Source of the DNA: Oceanospirillum sediminis
GTDB lineage: Bacteria > Pseudomonadota > Gammaproteobacteria > Pseudomonadales > Halomonadaceae
DNA: 64,000 bases
Direction: 5' to 3'
Assembly: GCF_014164585.1 (NCBI RefSeq)
Contig: NZ_JACJFM010000016.1
Coordinates: 1-64,000 of the forward strand
Positions 8,584 through 17,593 of the stretch are shown here, one piece after another. Position 1 is the stretch's first letter. Every line of letters begins with the position of its first letter. Under the pieces are notes generated by a model. The model was not told the origin of the DNA. It saw only the letters and a program-made list of their open reading frames with translations, and searched no databases. The translations under genes were made by a program, and so were the position numbers.

Positions 8584-9363
8584 TTACTTAATCACTTTTT
8601 CTTCCAGTAACAGGTTAAAGATCTCTTGTGCCTGTTCCTGAGCCGATTCATTTTTCATCACCTTACCGGCTTTGCCCTGAGGTTTCGCCGTTGCCGCTTT
8701 AAAACGATCCGCCGCCGTTTTCGCTTTAACAACCTTCAGACGTTTAGGACGAGGCTTTGCCGGAGCTTCCTGCCATTGTTCTCGGGCCGAGTCGGTGACT
8801 GCCGTGACCTGGCTGGCGTCAATACTGGCACGCATACCCGGACCATAAGCACTCTGGCGTGGTGCGGGTGCAGCGTTATCAACACTGGCGACAAAGGGCA
8901 GAGGAACGCTGAGTGACCGGCGTTGTCCCCGTGGCAGAGCCAGTAAAATTTCGGCAACACCATTATTGATCGACACAATATCAGCAATGCGAGGCACCAG
9001 CGGCCAGCCCAGTTCTTCTGCCAGCAGGTAAGGAACCATGCCGGAAGACTCGCCACTTTCTGCCCGGACACCGGTCAGTACAATATCCGCATCAGAGGCT
9101 TTCAGATACTGTGCCAGAGAGGGCACAGCATCATCCTGCTCTGATAGCTCCAGCACTTCCAGAGACGGCAGGCCCATACCAGCGTAGTTACGCAGTACCG
9201 GCTCGACAGAACGTCCAGCGTGAAGAACGGTCATACTGGCGCTCTGACTTGCTTCCAGATTCATACCCAGCTCAACGGCCCGGCCATCCTGTTCTGCCCG
9301 ACGTTCACGGCCAGATTGAGGATGACGACCAACAGAGACCAGAGAAACGATATTAAGCGGCAT
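8584..9363 (-). CDS. etfB: Electron transfer flavoprotein, beta subunit (dimethylglycine type)
   Basis: 259 aa. Beta subunit of the ETF that carries electrons from demethylating dehydrogenases to the respiratory chain. It has the VSVGRHPQSGRERRAEQDGRAVELG N-terminus of the Pseudomonas-type ETF beta and an AMP/FAD-binding Rossmann-like core (DIVLTGVRAESGESSGMVP). The C-terminal third is Lys/Ala-rich (KPRPKRLKVVKAKTA) and ends in a helix. A strong GGAGGT seven bases before ATG 9363 sets the start; an upstream start at 9402 is inside etfA. It overlaps etfA by 11 bp, so translation is coupled. Confidence 0.85.
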   Translation of the reverse strand: MPLNIVSLVSVGRHPQSGRERRAEQDGRAVELGMNLEASQSASMTVLHAGRSVEPVLRNYAGMGLPSLEVLELSEQDDAVPSLAQYLKASDADIVLTGVRAESGESSGMVPYLLAEELGWPLVPRIADIVSINNGVAEILLALPRGQRRSLSVPLPFVASVDNAAPAPRQSAYGPGMRASIDASQVTAVTDSAREQWQEAPAKPRPKRLKVVKAKTAADRFKAATAKPQGKAGKVMKNESAQEQAQEIFNLLLEEKVIK

Positions 9364-10636
9364 TCTGATCACCTCCTTCAGACTGTCCGGCTTTATGTTC
9401 ACGAGCCAGCTTCAGCAGTTCAGCCAGAATCTCTTCACTGTCGCCAATGGCACTTAATGCGGCACGTTTCACCATGTCGCAACCGGCATCGGTATTAATC
9501 GCGATCACCTTGTCACACTGGCCAATACCCTGCATATGCTGAATAGCGCCGGAGATCCCCACGGCAATGTACACACGGGCTGTAACCCAGGTACCGGTAG
9601 CCCCCACCTGACGGAAGCGAGGCATAAAGCCATCATCCACCGCCACACGGCTGGCCCCTTCGGTCGCACCCAGAGCTTCAGCGGCTTCATGGAACTGATC
9701 CCAGTTATGAATACCGTTACCTGCAGATAGAATGAACTCAGCTTCTGCCAGCGGAATTGCATTCGGATCAACAGAGACTTGTCCCATATCCTGCATACGG
9801 CTGATGACACGTGGTACAGAACCCAGCTCAATCGGCTGTACTTCATGGCGGGTTTCATCAATCGGGTCTGCACACTCTTCTGCCAGTAGCAAAATACGAG
9901 GTGTCGGACGGCTGATATCAGTACTGCCACTGGCACCACGACAGACAGTAGTCTTCTTGTCGACCTGCCATGCCTGAACGGCTGGACGTTCGCCCAGACG
10001 TGCTGCCAGACGAGAACCCAGGTCAGTACCACCATGAACGCTGTCCGGGAACAGCCAGTTCTGTGGATTATACGTGGCATCCAGATGCACCAGAGCGGTC
10101 AGTTGTTGCTCCGGACAGTAGCCCTGATACTCTTCCCCATCCAGATGAATCAGACGGTCAACCCCGGCTGTATCCAGGCTATCATCTTTCAGTTCACCAA
10201 AGACAACGGCAACCACTACACCCTGAACGGCACTTTCACCGTCATCGCTACGTGCCAGTTTATGGGCCTGGCCCAGAATATCCTTGTCCTGACTGGTCAG
10301 ACGACCACCGACCATATCCGGCACCACAAAGATGCTGAAATCAGGGTTTTCTACTTTATGCAGTGGCAGCTGAACTTCCTGAGCCGCACCGCCGCTACGA
10401 CGACCGGTTGCAGCCGCTGCCGCATTACCTTTCAGGCGATCAATACGCTTAATGCCATTGGGACCGATAAAGCCCACTTTATGTGGATTCTTACGAATCA
10501 GACCAGATGGACCGCGTACTTCGGCTTCTTCACCGACACTAATAGTGCCATGCAGCGGGTGCAGACGGTTACGGGCGATCCACTCGGCACGAGGGTCTCT
10601 TCTTACGATTTCATAGGAGTTAGTTTCGCCACTCAT
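9353..10636 (-). CDS. etfA: Electron transfer flavoprotein, alpha subunit (dimethylglycine type)
   Basis: 427 aa, longer than the usual ~310 because of an N-terminal extension of about 90 residues (IVRRDPRAEWIARNRLHPLHG), a feature of the Etf linked to dimethylglycine oxidation. The FAD domain is clear: SAGNGIHNWDQF, RVAVDDGFMPRFRQVGATG, ARVYIAVGISGAIQHMQGI and IAINTDAGCDM. It binds FAD with EtfB and accepts electrons from DgcA/DgcB. Its ATG overlaps the dgcB stop (TAATG). Confidence 0.88.
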   Translation of the reverse strand: MSGETNSYEIVRRDPRAEWIARNRLHPLHGTISVGEEAEVRGPSGLIRKNPHKVGFIGPNGIKRIDRLKGNAAAAATGRRSGGAAQEVQLPLHKVENPDFSIFVVPDMVGGRLTSQDKDILGQAHKLARSDDGESAVQGVVVAVVFGELKDDSLDTAGVDRLIHLDGEEYQGYCPEQQLTALVHLDATYNPQNWLFPDSVHGGTDLGSRLAARLGERPAVQAWQVDKKTTVCRGASGSTDISRPTPRILLLAEECADPIDETRHEVQPIELGSVPRVISRMQDMGQVSVDPNAIPLAEAEFILSAGNGIHNWDQFHEAAEALGATEGASRVAVDDGFMPRFRQVGATGTWVTARVYIAVGISGAIQHMQGIGQCDKVIAINTDAGCDMVKRAALSAIGDSEEILAELLKLAREHKAGQSEGGDQNAA

Positions 10637-12591
10637 TAGTGCACCTCCTCGATCAGCTGACCAGCCAGAATCTCAGCGATATCTTTTACCTCAGGGCGAG
10701 GCTCAACCACACCTTCCAGCATAGCGGTACATTGCTGGCAGCCTACCGCTACCAATTCAGCACCCGTGCTGTTGACGTCTTCCATACGCATATCGGCAAT
10801 ACGGCGTTCACCCGGAATATCCGTGATCGGCGCACCACCGCCACCACCGCAGCAACGAGAGCGGAAGCCGGAACGTTCCATTTCTGCTACCTGAATACCC
10901 AGAGAGCGCAGCAGCTCACGAGGGGCTTCGTATTCACCGTTATAACGACCCAGGTAACAAGGGTCATGATAGGTCACTGTACCGCCATTAAAGCTGTCCA
11001 GTTTCAGTTTGCCTTGCTTAACCAGCTCATTCAGATAGGTGGTGTGGTGCAGCACGTCAACACCATTCAGAGCGTCAGAGCCCAGATCCTGATACTCATT
11101 ACGCAAACAGTGGTAAGCGTGAGGATCAGTCGTCACAATCTTGCTGAACTTGTACTTAGACAGGGTTTCCAGATTACGCTTCGCCAGATTCTGGAACGCC
11201 GCATCATCACCCAGACGACGGGCAACGTCACCGCTATCCAGCTCTTCATCACCCAGTACGGCGAAGTCGACATTAGCCGCTTTCAGCAGTTTGACAAAAG
11301 AGCGCAGAATACGCTGACTACGCATATCAAAGGCACCGTCAGACACCCAGAACAGTACTTCCGCTTGTTGTACATCACGCATCAGCGGCAGGTTCTGATC
11401 CGCCGCCCAGTTAGTACGACTGGCTGGCGAGTAACCATTCGGATTATCCGTAGCGATAATATTGTCTAAGATTTCAGCGCCTTTGTTTGGCGTATCACCT
11501 TTTTCCATGGTCAGGAAGCGACGCATATCGACGATAGCATCCACATGCTCAATCATCATCGGGCACTCTTCCACACAGGCGCGACAGGTGGTGCAGGACC
11601 ACAGAGTTTCCGCAGATACCAGACCTTCAGTGATCACCTGCTCAGGACCGCCTTTGGCGTTACCGACTTCTTTACCAGGATAAGGACTACCGGCATATTT
11701 GGAATCATCACCACCGGCCAGGCCAATCACCATATCCTGAATCAGTTTTTTCGGGTTCAGGGGCTGACCTGCAGCAAACGCCGGACACATAGCTTCACAG
11801 CGACCACACTGTACGCAGGCATCAAAGCCCAGCAGCTGGTTCCACTTAAAGTCTTTTGGTTTGGATACTCCCAGCACCTGTTGTTCACTTGTGCCTGGAT
11901 TGAACTCCTGAACGACCGACAGATCAACAGGCTTAAGACCCGTAGAACGACCGCCACCAAAACGCTCCTGACGACGGTGAAAGGCCAGATGCAGAGCACC
12001 GGCAAAAGCGTGCTTCATCGGACCACCCCAGGACATGCCGAAGAACATCTCGCCCATACCCCAGATAATCAGCGCAGTCAGTACCACGGTCAGCAGGACA
12101 TTGCCCGCTTGTAATAAAAAGCCTTCTGGCAGTACGCCCGCGGCAGGCAGCGTCAGGATAAAAAAGGAACCCGCAAATGCCAGCAGACTTTTTGGCAGAC
12201 GCATCCACGGGCCTTTAGAGATACGGCTCGGTGGATTTAAGCGACGTTTAAAGACAAAGATCGCGCCCACAAACATCAGTGCAGATGAGGCTAACAGAGC
12301 CCAGGCCAGAATCTTACTGTCGATATCCAGCATATGTACCAGAATAATCAGCAGGGCTGACAGTACAAAGCCGCCACCGGTAGCCGCGTGGGTTTTGGAC
12401 ATATACTTGTCACGCTCAACCACATCATGCAGATCATGCAGGTAGCGTTTGGGCATGGCTTTCAGACCGGCAATCAGGTTCACCTGATCCGGCTGACCTG
12501 CGCGCCAGAGATTGGCTCTGCGCACAGCACCAATTACAGCCAGCGCCAGCGCCGTTGCAATCAGTACAGGGTGTAACCATTCGAAAAACAT
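10636..12591 (-). CDS. dgcB: Dimethylglycine catabolism protein DgcB (membrane Fe-S oxidoreductase)
   Basis: 651 aa. The N-terminal membrane part has about five helices (residues 5–25, 70–120, 135–185; DUF3483-like). Two [4Fe-4S] ferredoxin motifs follow, CVQCGRCEAMCP (about 277–288) and CTTCRACVEECP (about 340–351), then two heterodisulfide-reductase CCG-type domains (HDPCYLGRYNGE…CCGGGGG and GCQQC). It probably takes electrons from the DgcA/Etf pair into the membrane. Three successive hairpins lie in the 151-bp gap to dgcA. Confidence 0.9.
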   Translation of the reverse strand: MFFEWLHPVLIATALALAVIGAVRRANLWRAGQPDQVNLIAGLKAMPKRYLHDLHDVVERDKYMSKTHAATGGGFVLSALLIILVHMLDIDSKILAWALLASSALMFVGAIFVFKRRLNPPSRISKGPWMRLPKSLLAFAGSFFILTLPAAGVLPEGFLLQAGNVLLTVVLTALIIWGMGEMFFGMSWGGPMKHAFAGALHLAFHRRQERFGGGRSTGLKPVDLSVVQEFNPGTSEQQVLGVSKPKDFKWNQLLGFDACVQCGRCEAMCPAFAAGQPLNPKKLIQDMVIGLAGGDDSKYAGSPYPGKEVGNAKGGPEQVITEGLVSAETLWSCTTCRACVEECPMMIEHVDAIVDMRRFLTMEKGDTPNKGAEILDNIIATDNPNGYSPASRTNWAADQNLPLMRDVQQAEVLFWVSDGAFDMRSQRILRSFVKLLKAANVDFAVLGDEELDSGDVARRLGDDAAFQNLAKRNLETLSKYKFSKIVTTDPHAYHCLRNEYQDLGSDALNGVDVLHHTTYLNELVKQGKLKLDSFNGGTVTYHDPCYLGRYNGEYEAPRELLRSLGIQVAEMERSGFRSRCCGGGGGAPITDIPGERRIADMRMEDVNSTGAELVAVGCQQCTAMLEGVVEPRPEVKDIAEILAGQLIEEVH

Positions 12592-12615
12592 AAGATCTCC
12601 CCTTATAGCAGGAGT

Positions 12616-12678
12616 CCGGGCAGGCTGTTTCTGCCCGGTTATGATTGAAAAGAGCAGAAGAGGCGGGATTAGCCGCCT
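12616..12678. other. Two further stem-loops in the dgcA–dgcB gap
   Basis: Stem CCGGGCAG/CTGCCCGG (12616–12623 with 12631–12638) and stem AGGCGG/CCGCCT (12661–12666 with 12673–12678). With the terminator-like hairpin next to them they make three hairpins in a row in the dgcB leader. Confidence 0.6.
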
Positions 12679-12688
12679 TTTACATCAG

Positions 12689-12730
12689 AAAAAAGCGGCC
12701 CGCACTGGCTCGCTCAGAAGTACGGGCCGC
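12689..12730 (-). terminator. Terminator-like hairpin after dgcA
   Basis: On the minus strand GCGGCCCG (12730→12723) pairs with CGGGCCGC (12702→12695), followed by six T. This is a complete intrinsic-terminator shape between two genes of one pathway, so it either separates transcription units or attenuates dgcB-etf expression. Confidence 0.7.
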
Positions 12731-12742
12731 AAAGGTGAATCC

Positions 12743-14806
12743 TCAGAGGTCCTTGCACAGACGCAGAGCATCGTACATCGCAGCGTGAACATTACGCTGA
12801 GACACACAATCACCCAGGCGCCACAGGATCATGCCATCACCTGATTCACTCAGGACCGGCTGAGGCTTGATGTCGAACAGCGCATCGTTATCAATCTGAC
12901 CCTTGTTACGGGATTCCTCTTTCAGGGCGTAGTACAGCTCTTCGTTTGGACGGATACCGTTTTCAACCACCACCTGATCAACCACACGCTCTTCGCGCTG
13001 ACCGGTGTACTCGTTTTCCAGTACCGCTACCAGGTTGTCACCTTCGCGGTATACCTTCTCCAGCATAAAGTCAGAAGTCATGATCACTTCTTTCTCGTAC
13101 AGAGAACGGTAGTAAGTCGGGAAGGTCGTACCACCAATACCAACACCCGGTTTGATATCGTCAGTCACCAGCTCAACCAGAGAACCTTTCGCCGCCGCGT
13201 AATCTGCAGTCGACATACCGGAGAACTCACAGATGGTGTCGTAGATCAGGATGTTTTTGCCCGGTTCTACCTTGCCGCTCAGGATATCCCAGCTTGCAGT
13301 GATCAGACCTTCATCTGCGCCCCACTCAGGATTCTGCTCAACAAACGGACGACCACCGGTCGCCAGTACACACACGTCAGGCTTCAGCTCACGTACCAGA
13401 TTTTCATCCGCTGCTGTACCCAGACGGATATCCACACCCAGACGCTCCAGCTCCATCACCAACCAACGGGTGATACCGGCAATCTGATCACGCTGTGGTG
13501 CTCTCGCCGCCAGTGTTAACTGACCACCCAGCTCATCGGCTTTTTCGATCAGAGTCACATTATGGCCACGCTCAGCCGCCACACGGGCCGCTTCCAGGCC
13601 ACCAGGACCACCGCCCACAACCACAACCTTACGAACCGGACCATCGGTTTTCTCGATGATATGAGGCAGGCCCATATACTCACGGGAGGTCGCCGCGTTC
13701 TGGATACATAGCACGTCCAGGCCCATGTACTGACGGTCAATACAGTAGTTAGCACCCACACACTGACGGATCTGATCCACCTGATCCATCTTGATCTTAG
13801 CGATCAGATGCGGATCAGCGATGTGCGCACGGGTCATACCGACAAAATCAACATAACCGGCTTCGATAATACGCTTGGCCTGGTTTGGATCTTTGATGTT
13901 CTGTGCGTGAATAACCGGGACATCCACCACTTCCTTGATACCGGCTGCCAGGTGCAGGAACGGCTCAGGTGGGTAACTCATGTTAGGAATAACGTTCGCC
14001 AGAGTGTTGTGAGTATCACAACCGGAACCTACTACGCCAAAATAGTCGATCTGACCGGTAGCATTGTAGTAAGCGGCGATCTCTTTCATATCGTCGTGGT
14101 TCAGACCGTCTGGGTGGAACTCATCACCCGTGATACGCAGACCCACCACAAAGTCAGGCCCCACTTCTTCACGTACCGCTTTCAGTACTTCCATACCGAA
14201 ACGCATACGGTTTTCAAACGTGCCGCCCCATTTGTCGGTACGCTTGTTGACACGTGGCGACCAGAACTGATCGATCATATGCTGGTGTACGGCAGACAGT
14301 TCAACACCGTCCAGACCACCTTCTTTCGCACGGCGCGCTGCCTGAGCGAAGTCACCAATCACACGCCAGATCTCTTCTTCTTCAATGGTCTTACAGGTGG
14401 CGCGGTGAACAGGCTCACGGATACCGGATGGCGACATCAGGTTTGGCCAGTTCTCACCGTCCCAACGGGAACGACGACCCATATGGGTAATCTGAATCAT
14501 GATCTTACCGCCGTGCTTATGCACTGCGTCGGCAAGATTCTGGAAATGAGGAATAATACGGTCGGTAGACAGGTTCACCGAACTCCACCAGCTTTGCGGG
14601 CTGTCGATGGACACCACACTGGAACCACCACAAATACAAAGACCACAACCACCCTTAGCTTTTTCTTCGTAATACTTCACATAACGGTCTGTGGTCATAC
14701 CGCCGTCAGTGGCATACACTTCGGCGTGAGCGGTACTGACAATACGGTTACGGATGGTCAGTTTATTAATTTTGAGTGGCTCAAACAGCACATCAAACTG
14801 GGACAT
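12743..14806 (-). CDS. dgcA: Dimethylglycine demethylase subunit DgcA (old-yellow-enzyme/TMADH family)
   Basis: 687 aa. An N-terminal FMN TIM barrel (FDVLFEPLKINKLTIRNRI start; HMGRRSRWDGENWPN; GLDGVELSAVHQHM) is followed by a [4Fe-4S] region (CVGANYCIDRQYMG…LCIQNAAT) and a C-terminal FAD/NAD-type domain (VVVGGGPGGLEAARVAA near residue 393). It has the architecture of trimethylamine/dimethylamine dehydrogenase. Pseudomonas DgcA is required, with DgcB, to convert dimethylglycine to sarcosine. Electrons would flow to EtfAB encoded downstream. The gene order here matches the pseudomonad cluster. Confidence 0.92.
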   Translation of the reverse strand: MSQFDVLFEPLKINKLTIRNRIVSTAHAEVYATDGGMTTDRYVKYYEEKAKGGCGLCICGGSSVVSIDSPQSWWSSVNLSTDRIIPHFQNLADAVHKHGGKIMIQITHMGRRSRWDGENWPNLMSPSGIREPVHRATCKTIEEEEIWRVIGDFAQAARRAKEGGLDGVELSAVHQHMIDQFWSPRVNKRTDKWGGTFENRMRFGMEVLKAVREEVGPDFVVGLRITGDEFHPDGLNHDDMKEIAAYYNATGQIDYFGVVGSGCDTHNTLANVIPNMSYPPEPFLHLAAGIKEVVDVPVIHAQNIKDPNQAKRIIEAGYVDFVGMTRAHIADPHLIAKIKMDQVDQIRQCVGANYCIDRQYMGLDVLCIQNAATSREYMGLPHIIEKTDGPVRKVVVVGGGPGGLEAARVAAERGHNVTLIEKADELGGQLTLAARAPQRDQIAGITRWLVMELERLGVDIRLGTAADENLVRELKPDVCVLATGGRPFVEQNPEWGADEGLITASWDILSGKVEPGKNILIYDTICEFSGMSTADYAAAKGSLVELVTDDIKPGVGIGGTTFPTYYRSLYEKEVIMTSDFMLEKVYREGDNLVAVLENEYTGQREERVVDQVVVENGIRPNEELYYALKEESRNKGQIDNDALFDIKPQPVLSESGDGMILWRLGDCVSQRNVHAAMYDALRLCKDL

Positions 14807-14931
14807 AATCGGAACCCCATCTCTTTCTTGCTTATCCGGTCTTAACGGTTTTCTAATGATCCAAACCGTCGTGGTGCCAGGTTTTAATTATTCTTTACAG
14901 GCCGAGAGGCCCAGTGTTTTATCTTTTAAGA

Positions 14932-14991
14932 CAGAGATGTTCATACGTTACCTGTTGACGACTTAATACAGATTCGGCATGAACATCTCTG
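14932..14991. other. 13-bp stem-loop between DUF5943 gene and dgcA
   Basis: Perfect inverted repeat CAGAGATGTTCAT (14932–14944) and ATGAACATCTCTG (14979–14991) with a 34-nt loop. There is no T-run. It is likely an mRNA processing or stability element in the dgcA leader. Confidence 0.55.
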
Positions 14992-15013
14992 ACTGACTTA
15001 TTACCGCTAAAAC

Positions 15014-15544
15014 TTACAGTGGAGAAACTTCGAAGTAGCCCACATCACAGCCTTCTTCTGCTGCACACTGAGTCTGTTCTGCTTTAGTGCGAACGTCATA
15101 ACCCAGACTTTCTGCGATCTGATCCAATGCACCAGCGAACCAGCCTGTGAACATGTAATCAACTTTGCGATTAACCTGACCGTACTGGTAAACAAAGGCA
15201 GAGTTTTCCAGACGTACTTTGGCCGTCCCTTTTTCGATATCCAGCTCTTCAGTGATAAAGAAACCCCAGCCACGCTGAGACAGACGCTTCATGTAGTGTT
15301 CCCACACATCCGCACCGCTGATACCATGTTCTGCAGCTTCTTTTTCACACCAGTAGTGAGCAGACTTGTAGCCAGCCTTGTACAGAATCTCAGCGTATTT
15401 CTCTGCACCAATCTCTTCTTCGATTGCCATATGGTTGTTAACAAAGAAGTGGCGAGGAACGTACAGCATTGGTAATGCGTCCGTAGTCCATACACCGGTT
15501 TCGTCATCAACGTTGATTGGCATTTCTGGCGCGTGTACACCCAT
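15014..15544 (-). CDS. DUF5943 (V4R-like) protein of the dgc cluster
   Basis: 176 aa, soluble. The C-terminal half (about 80–176) resembles a 4-vinyl-reductase/V4R small-molecule or metal-binding domain: VDYMFTGWFAGALDQIAESLGYDV followed by CAAEEGCDVGYFEVSPL with two conserved Cys. Proteins of this family sit between the dipeptidase and dgcA in pseudomonads too. The exact role is unknown; ligand binding or delivery for dimethylglycine breakdown is inference. GAGG 9–10 bases before ATG 15544. Confidence 0.75.
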   Translation of the reverse strand: MGVHAPEMPINVDDETGVWTTDALPMLYVPRHFFVNNHMAIEEEIGAEKYAEILYKAGYKSAHYWCEKEAAEHGISGADVWEHYMKRLSQRGWGFFITEELDIEKGTAKVRLENSAFVYQYGQVNRKVDYMFTGWFAGALDQIAESLGYDVRTKAEQTQCAAEEGCDVGYFEVSPL

Positions 15545-15588
15545 AGCTCTCTACCTCAAAATGTCTTCTTTTTTCACAATGAAAAATC

Positions 15589-15658
15589 GGGCTTCTGAAA
15601 CCGGTGCGGTTTGATCATTGAGCAGAATCAGGAAAATAACTAACCTGTTCAGAAGCCC
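15589..15658 (-). other. Long-loop inverted repeat between dipeptidase and DUF5943 genes
   Basis: Perfect 11-bp arms GGGCTTCTGAA (15589–15599) and TTCAGAAGCCC (15648–15658). On the minus strand the second arm is followed by GATTTTTC, giving a weak terminator character. Confidence 0.5.
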
Positions 15659-15730
15659 TGTTTTACGTTACGGATATCGTTTTATCGTTAAACCGATGCC
15701 AGTCAGACTGATCAGCACCGGGTAGCCGAA

Positions 15731-16708
15731 TTACTCGCCCCAGACTTCACGCAGCAGGTTAACCCAGTTGTCTCCCATGATTTTGCGCACCTGAGTCTCG
15801 GTGAAACCGTCTTTCAGCAGCGCTTCAGTCAGATTCGGGAACTCACCCACAGTACGGATACCTTTAGGGTTGATAATCTCGCCAAAGCGGGTCAGGCGAC
15901 GTGCGTAGCCTTTATCGTGAGTCAGGTATTCAAAGAAGTTCTGATCCTGGCCCTGAGTGAAGTCTGTACCAATACCAATGGCATCTTCACCGACGATGTT
16001 GTACACATAACGAATCGCTTCGACGTAATCTTCGATGGTGGCGTTAACGCCAGCACGCAGGAATGGGGTAAACATGGTTACACCCACAAAACCGCCTTTA
16101 TCTGCGATATATTTCAGCTCTTCATCGGAACGGTTACGTGGATGCTCTTTCAGACCTGAAGGCAGGCAGTGAGAATAAGCGACCGGCTTTTTCGACTCAT
16201 CGATCACTTCTTTAGCTGTGTTAGGGCCAACGTGAGACAGATCACATAACATACCGACTTTGTTCATCTCGGCTACGATCTCACGACCAAAACCAGACAG
16301 ACCGCCATCACGCTCGTAACAACCGGTTCCCACCAGGTTCTGCGTGTTGTAGCACATCTGAACAATACCCACGCCCAGATCCTTGAAGACCTGTACATAA
16401 CCGATCTGATCTTCAAAAGCGTGCGCATTCTGGAAACCCATCATGACACCGGTTTTCCCCTGCTGCTTCGCACGGTGGATGTCTTCTGTGGTGCGGACTT
16501 TGATCAGCAGATCACTGCTTTCTTCGATCAGATCATTCATCTCAACGATGTTGCGAACCGTACCTTCAAAGTTTTCCCAGAATGAAACCGTGCAGTTTGC
16601 TGCCGTCAGGCCACCTTTAGCCATGTCTTCAAACAGAGCGCGTTCCCACTTAGCGCAGATCAGACCATCAATGACGATGGCATCTTTATGTAAATCAGCT
16701 GCATTCAT
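15731..16708 (-). CDS. Membrane-dipeptidase-type (M19) hydrolase of the dgc cluster
   Basis: 325 aa, no signal peptide despite the family name. M19 features: DGLICAKWE near the start, GFQNAHAFED, CDLSHVGPNT (zinc-ligand His), PVAYSHCLPSGL, RNRSDEELKYIADKGGFVGV and GIGTDFTQGQ. The substrate in glycine-betaine catabolism is not established. ATG 16708 is chosen because AAGGA lies 8 bases upstream; the in-frame start at 16735 has no such site. It is the first gene of the dgc cluster, so the regulatory region upstream (16832–16870) probably serves the whole group. Confidence 0.85.
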   Translation of the reverse strand: MNAADLHKDAIVIDGLICAKWERALFEDMAKGGLTAANCTVSFWENFEGTVRNIVEMNDLIEESSDLLIKVRTTEDIHRAKQQGKTGVMMGFQNAHAFEDQIGYVQVFKDLGVGIVQMCYNTQNLVGTGCYERDGGLSGFGREIVAEMNKVGMLCDLSHVGPNTAKEVIDESKKPVAYSHCLPSGLKEHPRNRSDEELKYIADKGGFVGVTMFTPFLRAGVNATIEDYVEAIRYVYNIVGEDAIGIGTDFTQGQDQNFFEYLTHDKGYARRLTRFGEIINPKGIRTVGEFPNLTEALLKDGFTETQVRKIMGDNWVNLLREVWGE

Positions 16709-16831
16709 GGTTATTATCCTTCTTATAGTCCCCAATCAAGTCACTGCCTGATGATGCTGAATATCAACTATCAGGCCCTCGGTTTTCGGTCAGTGTAATT
16801 TTTCGGGAACACAGGGAGGGTGCTATAAACG

Positions 16832-16870
16832 ACCCATTCGCAACCAAAAACGTCACGTGTCGCAAATGGG
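16832..16870. promoter_or_regulatory. Candidate activator site upstream of the dgc cluster
   Basis: TCGCAA occurs at 16838–16843 and 16860–16865, exactly 22 bp apart, as expected for an AraC-type activator binding two successive turns. The same region forms inverted arms CCCATTCGC (16833–16841) and GCAAATGGG (16862–16870). In Pseudomonas the AraC-family GbdR activates these genes. The link here is inference. Confidence 0.4.
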
Positions 16871-17593
16871 CAAGCTGGGGGGGGTGGAAGAGAGCACAGC
16901 TGGGCCTACTGGGGAGATGACTGCCTTCTATTAGCTTAGATTAATCCACTGTTTTGCCTTTCTCAGAAAGGTGAACAAACAACGCTAATAAAGGCAAGCC
17001 TTATATAAAGTAGACATGATCCCCCCTGAGTTGAGAGTTTATGATATTACAGGCGGATAATGTTGCTGAACAAGTGGAGAGAGAAACCACCATCTACAAC
17101 GGATCTAGAGAGGGAAAAGGTTAAAACGCATTTGTCCTGCGTCCTAGGACACGGGACAAACTTGATTATATATATGTTGCCAGTGAAAGAAATAGAGGTG
17201 GATCTAGCATTCTTACCAGCTTTTCTCTAGCCGATCTTTGAACCAAGAAAAGTGGCCCGTTAGGAGGTAGTAAGGAAGGTTGGCACACAAGTTTAGCTTT
17301 TGGTGATTCAATGATGGGTAGTCTCATATAACCCAGGTAATAATGAATAGCTCACTGTCAAGGTGCTTACCGAGTTTACTTAAGTTAAGGATGTTATCGC
17401 TTTTTGTTTACATCCAGACAAGATGGCCATTATTTGCTTTGTGAATTCACAGGCTATGAGAGTCAAAATGGCAATGCGCCGATATATGATTATAGAAGAT
17501 TTATCTTCAGCCCGAACTAGTCCTTTGCCCGGTTATACAGAAACTATAAGGGAGAGGCTTTACTTCTTTTCTGAACGAATACCTAGCGAACTG
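16871..17593. other. 723-bp non-coding stretch at the left of the accessory island
   Basis: Contains a G8 run (16877–16884), AT-rich sequence and the left palindromic repeat (17131–17160). A 27-codon open frame (17041–17124) and other short frames have no ribosome site or recognisable product. No RNA gene is seen. This is probably the junction where the island joined the dgc regulatory region. Confidence 0.5.
17131..17160 (+). repeat. Left 24-bp palindromic repeat of the NTase–PP2C cassette
   Basis: Core 17134–17157 is a near-perfect palindrome centred on GTCCTAGGAC, flanked by TTT and AAA. It matches the inverted copy at 19785–19808 with one mismatch in 24. The pair encloses exactly the three cassette genes. 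Confidence 0.75.

Noticed and set aside
9505-10639. Long open frames opposite etfA (for example 9505–10080 and 10034–10639)
   Set aside because: They lie inside the clearly coding etfA, lack ribosome sites and show the Arg/His/Cys-rich composition of shadow frames in GC-biased genes.
10639-12114. Plus-strand frames opposite dgcB (10639–11469, 11545–12114)
   Set aside because: Antisense shadows of dgcB; dgcB carries intact Fe-S and membrane motifs.
13808-14845. 345-codon plus-strand frame opposite dgcA
   Set aside because: Antisense to a well-supported conserved gene; composition rich in Thr/His and no recognisable domain.
17041-17124. 27-codon frame in the island's left flank
   Set aside because: No ribosome binding site and too short to identify; possibly a fragment of a decayed gene.
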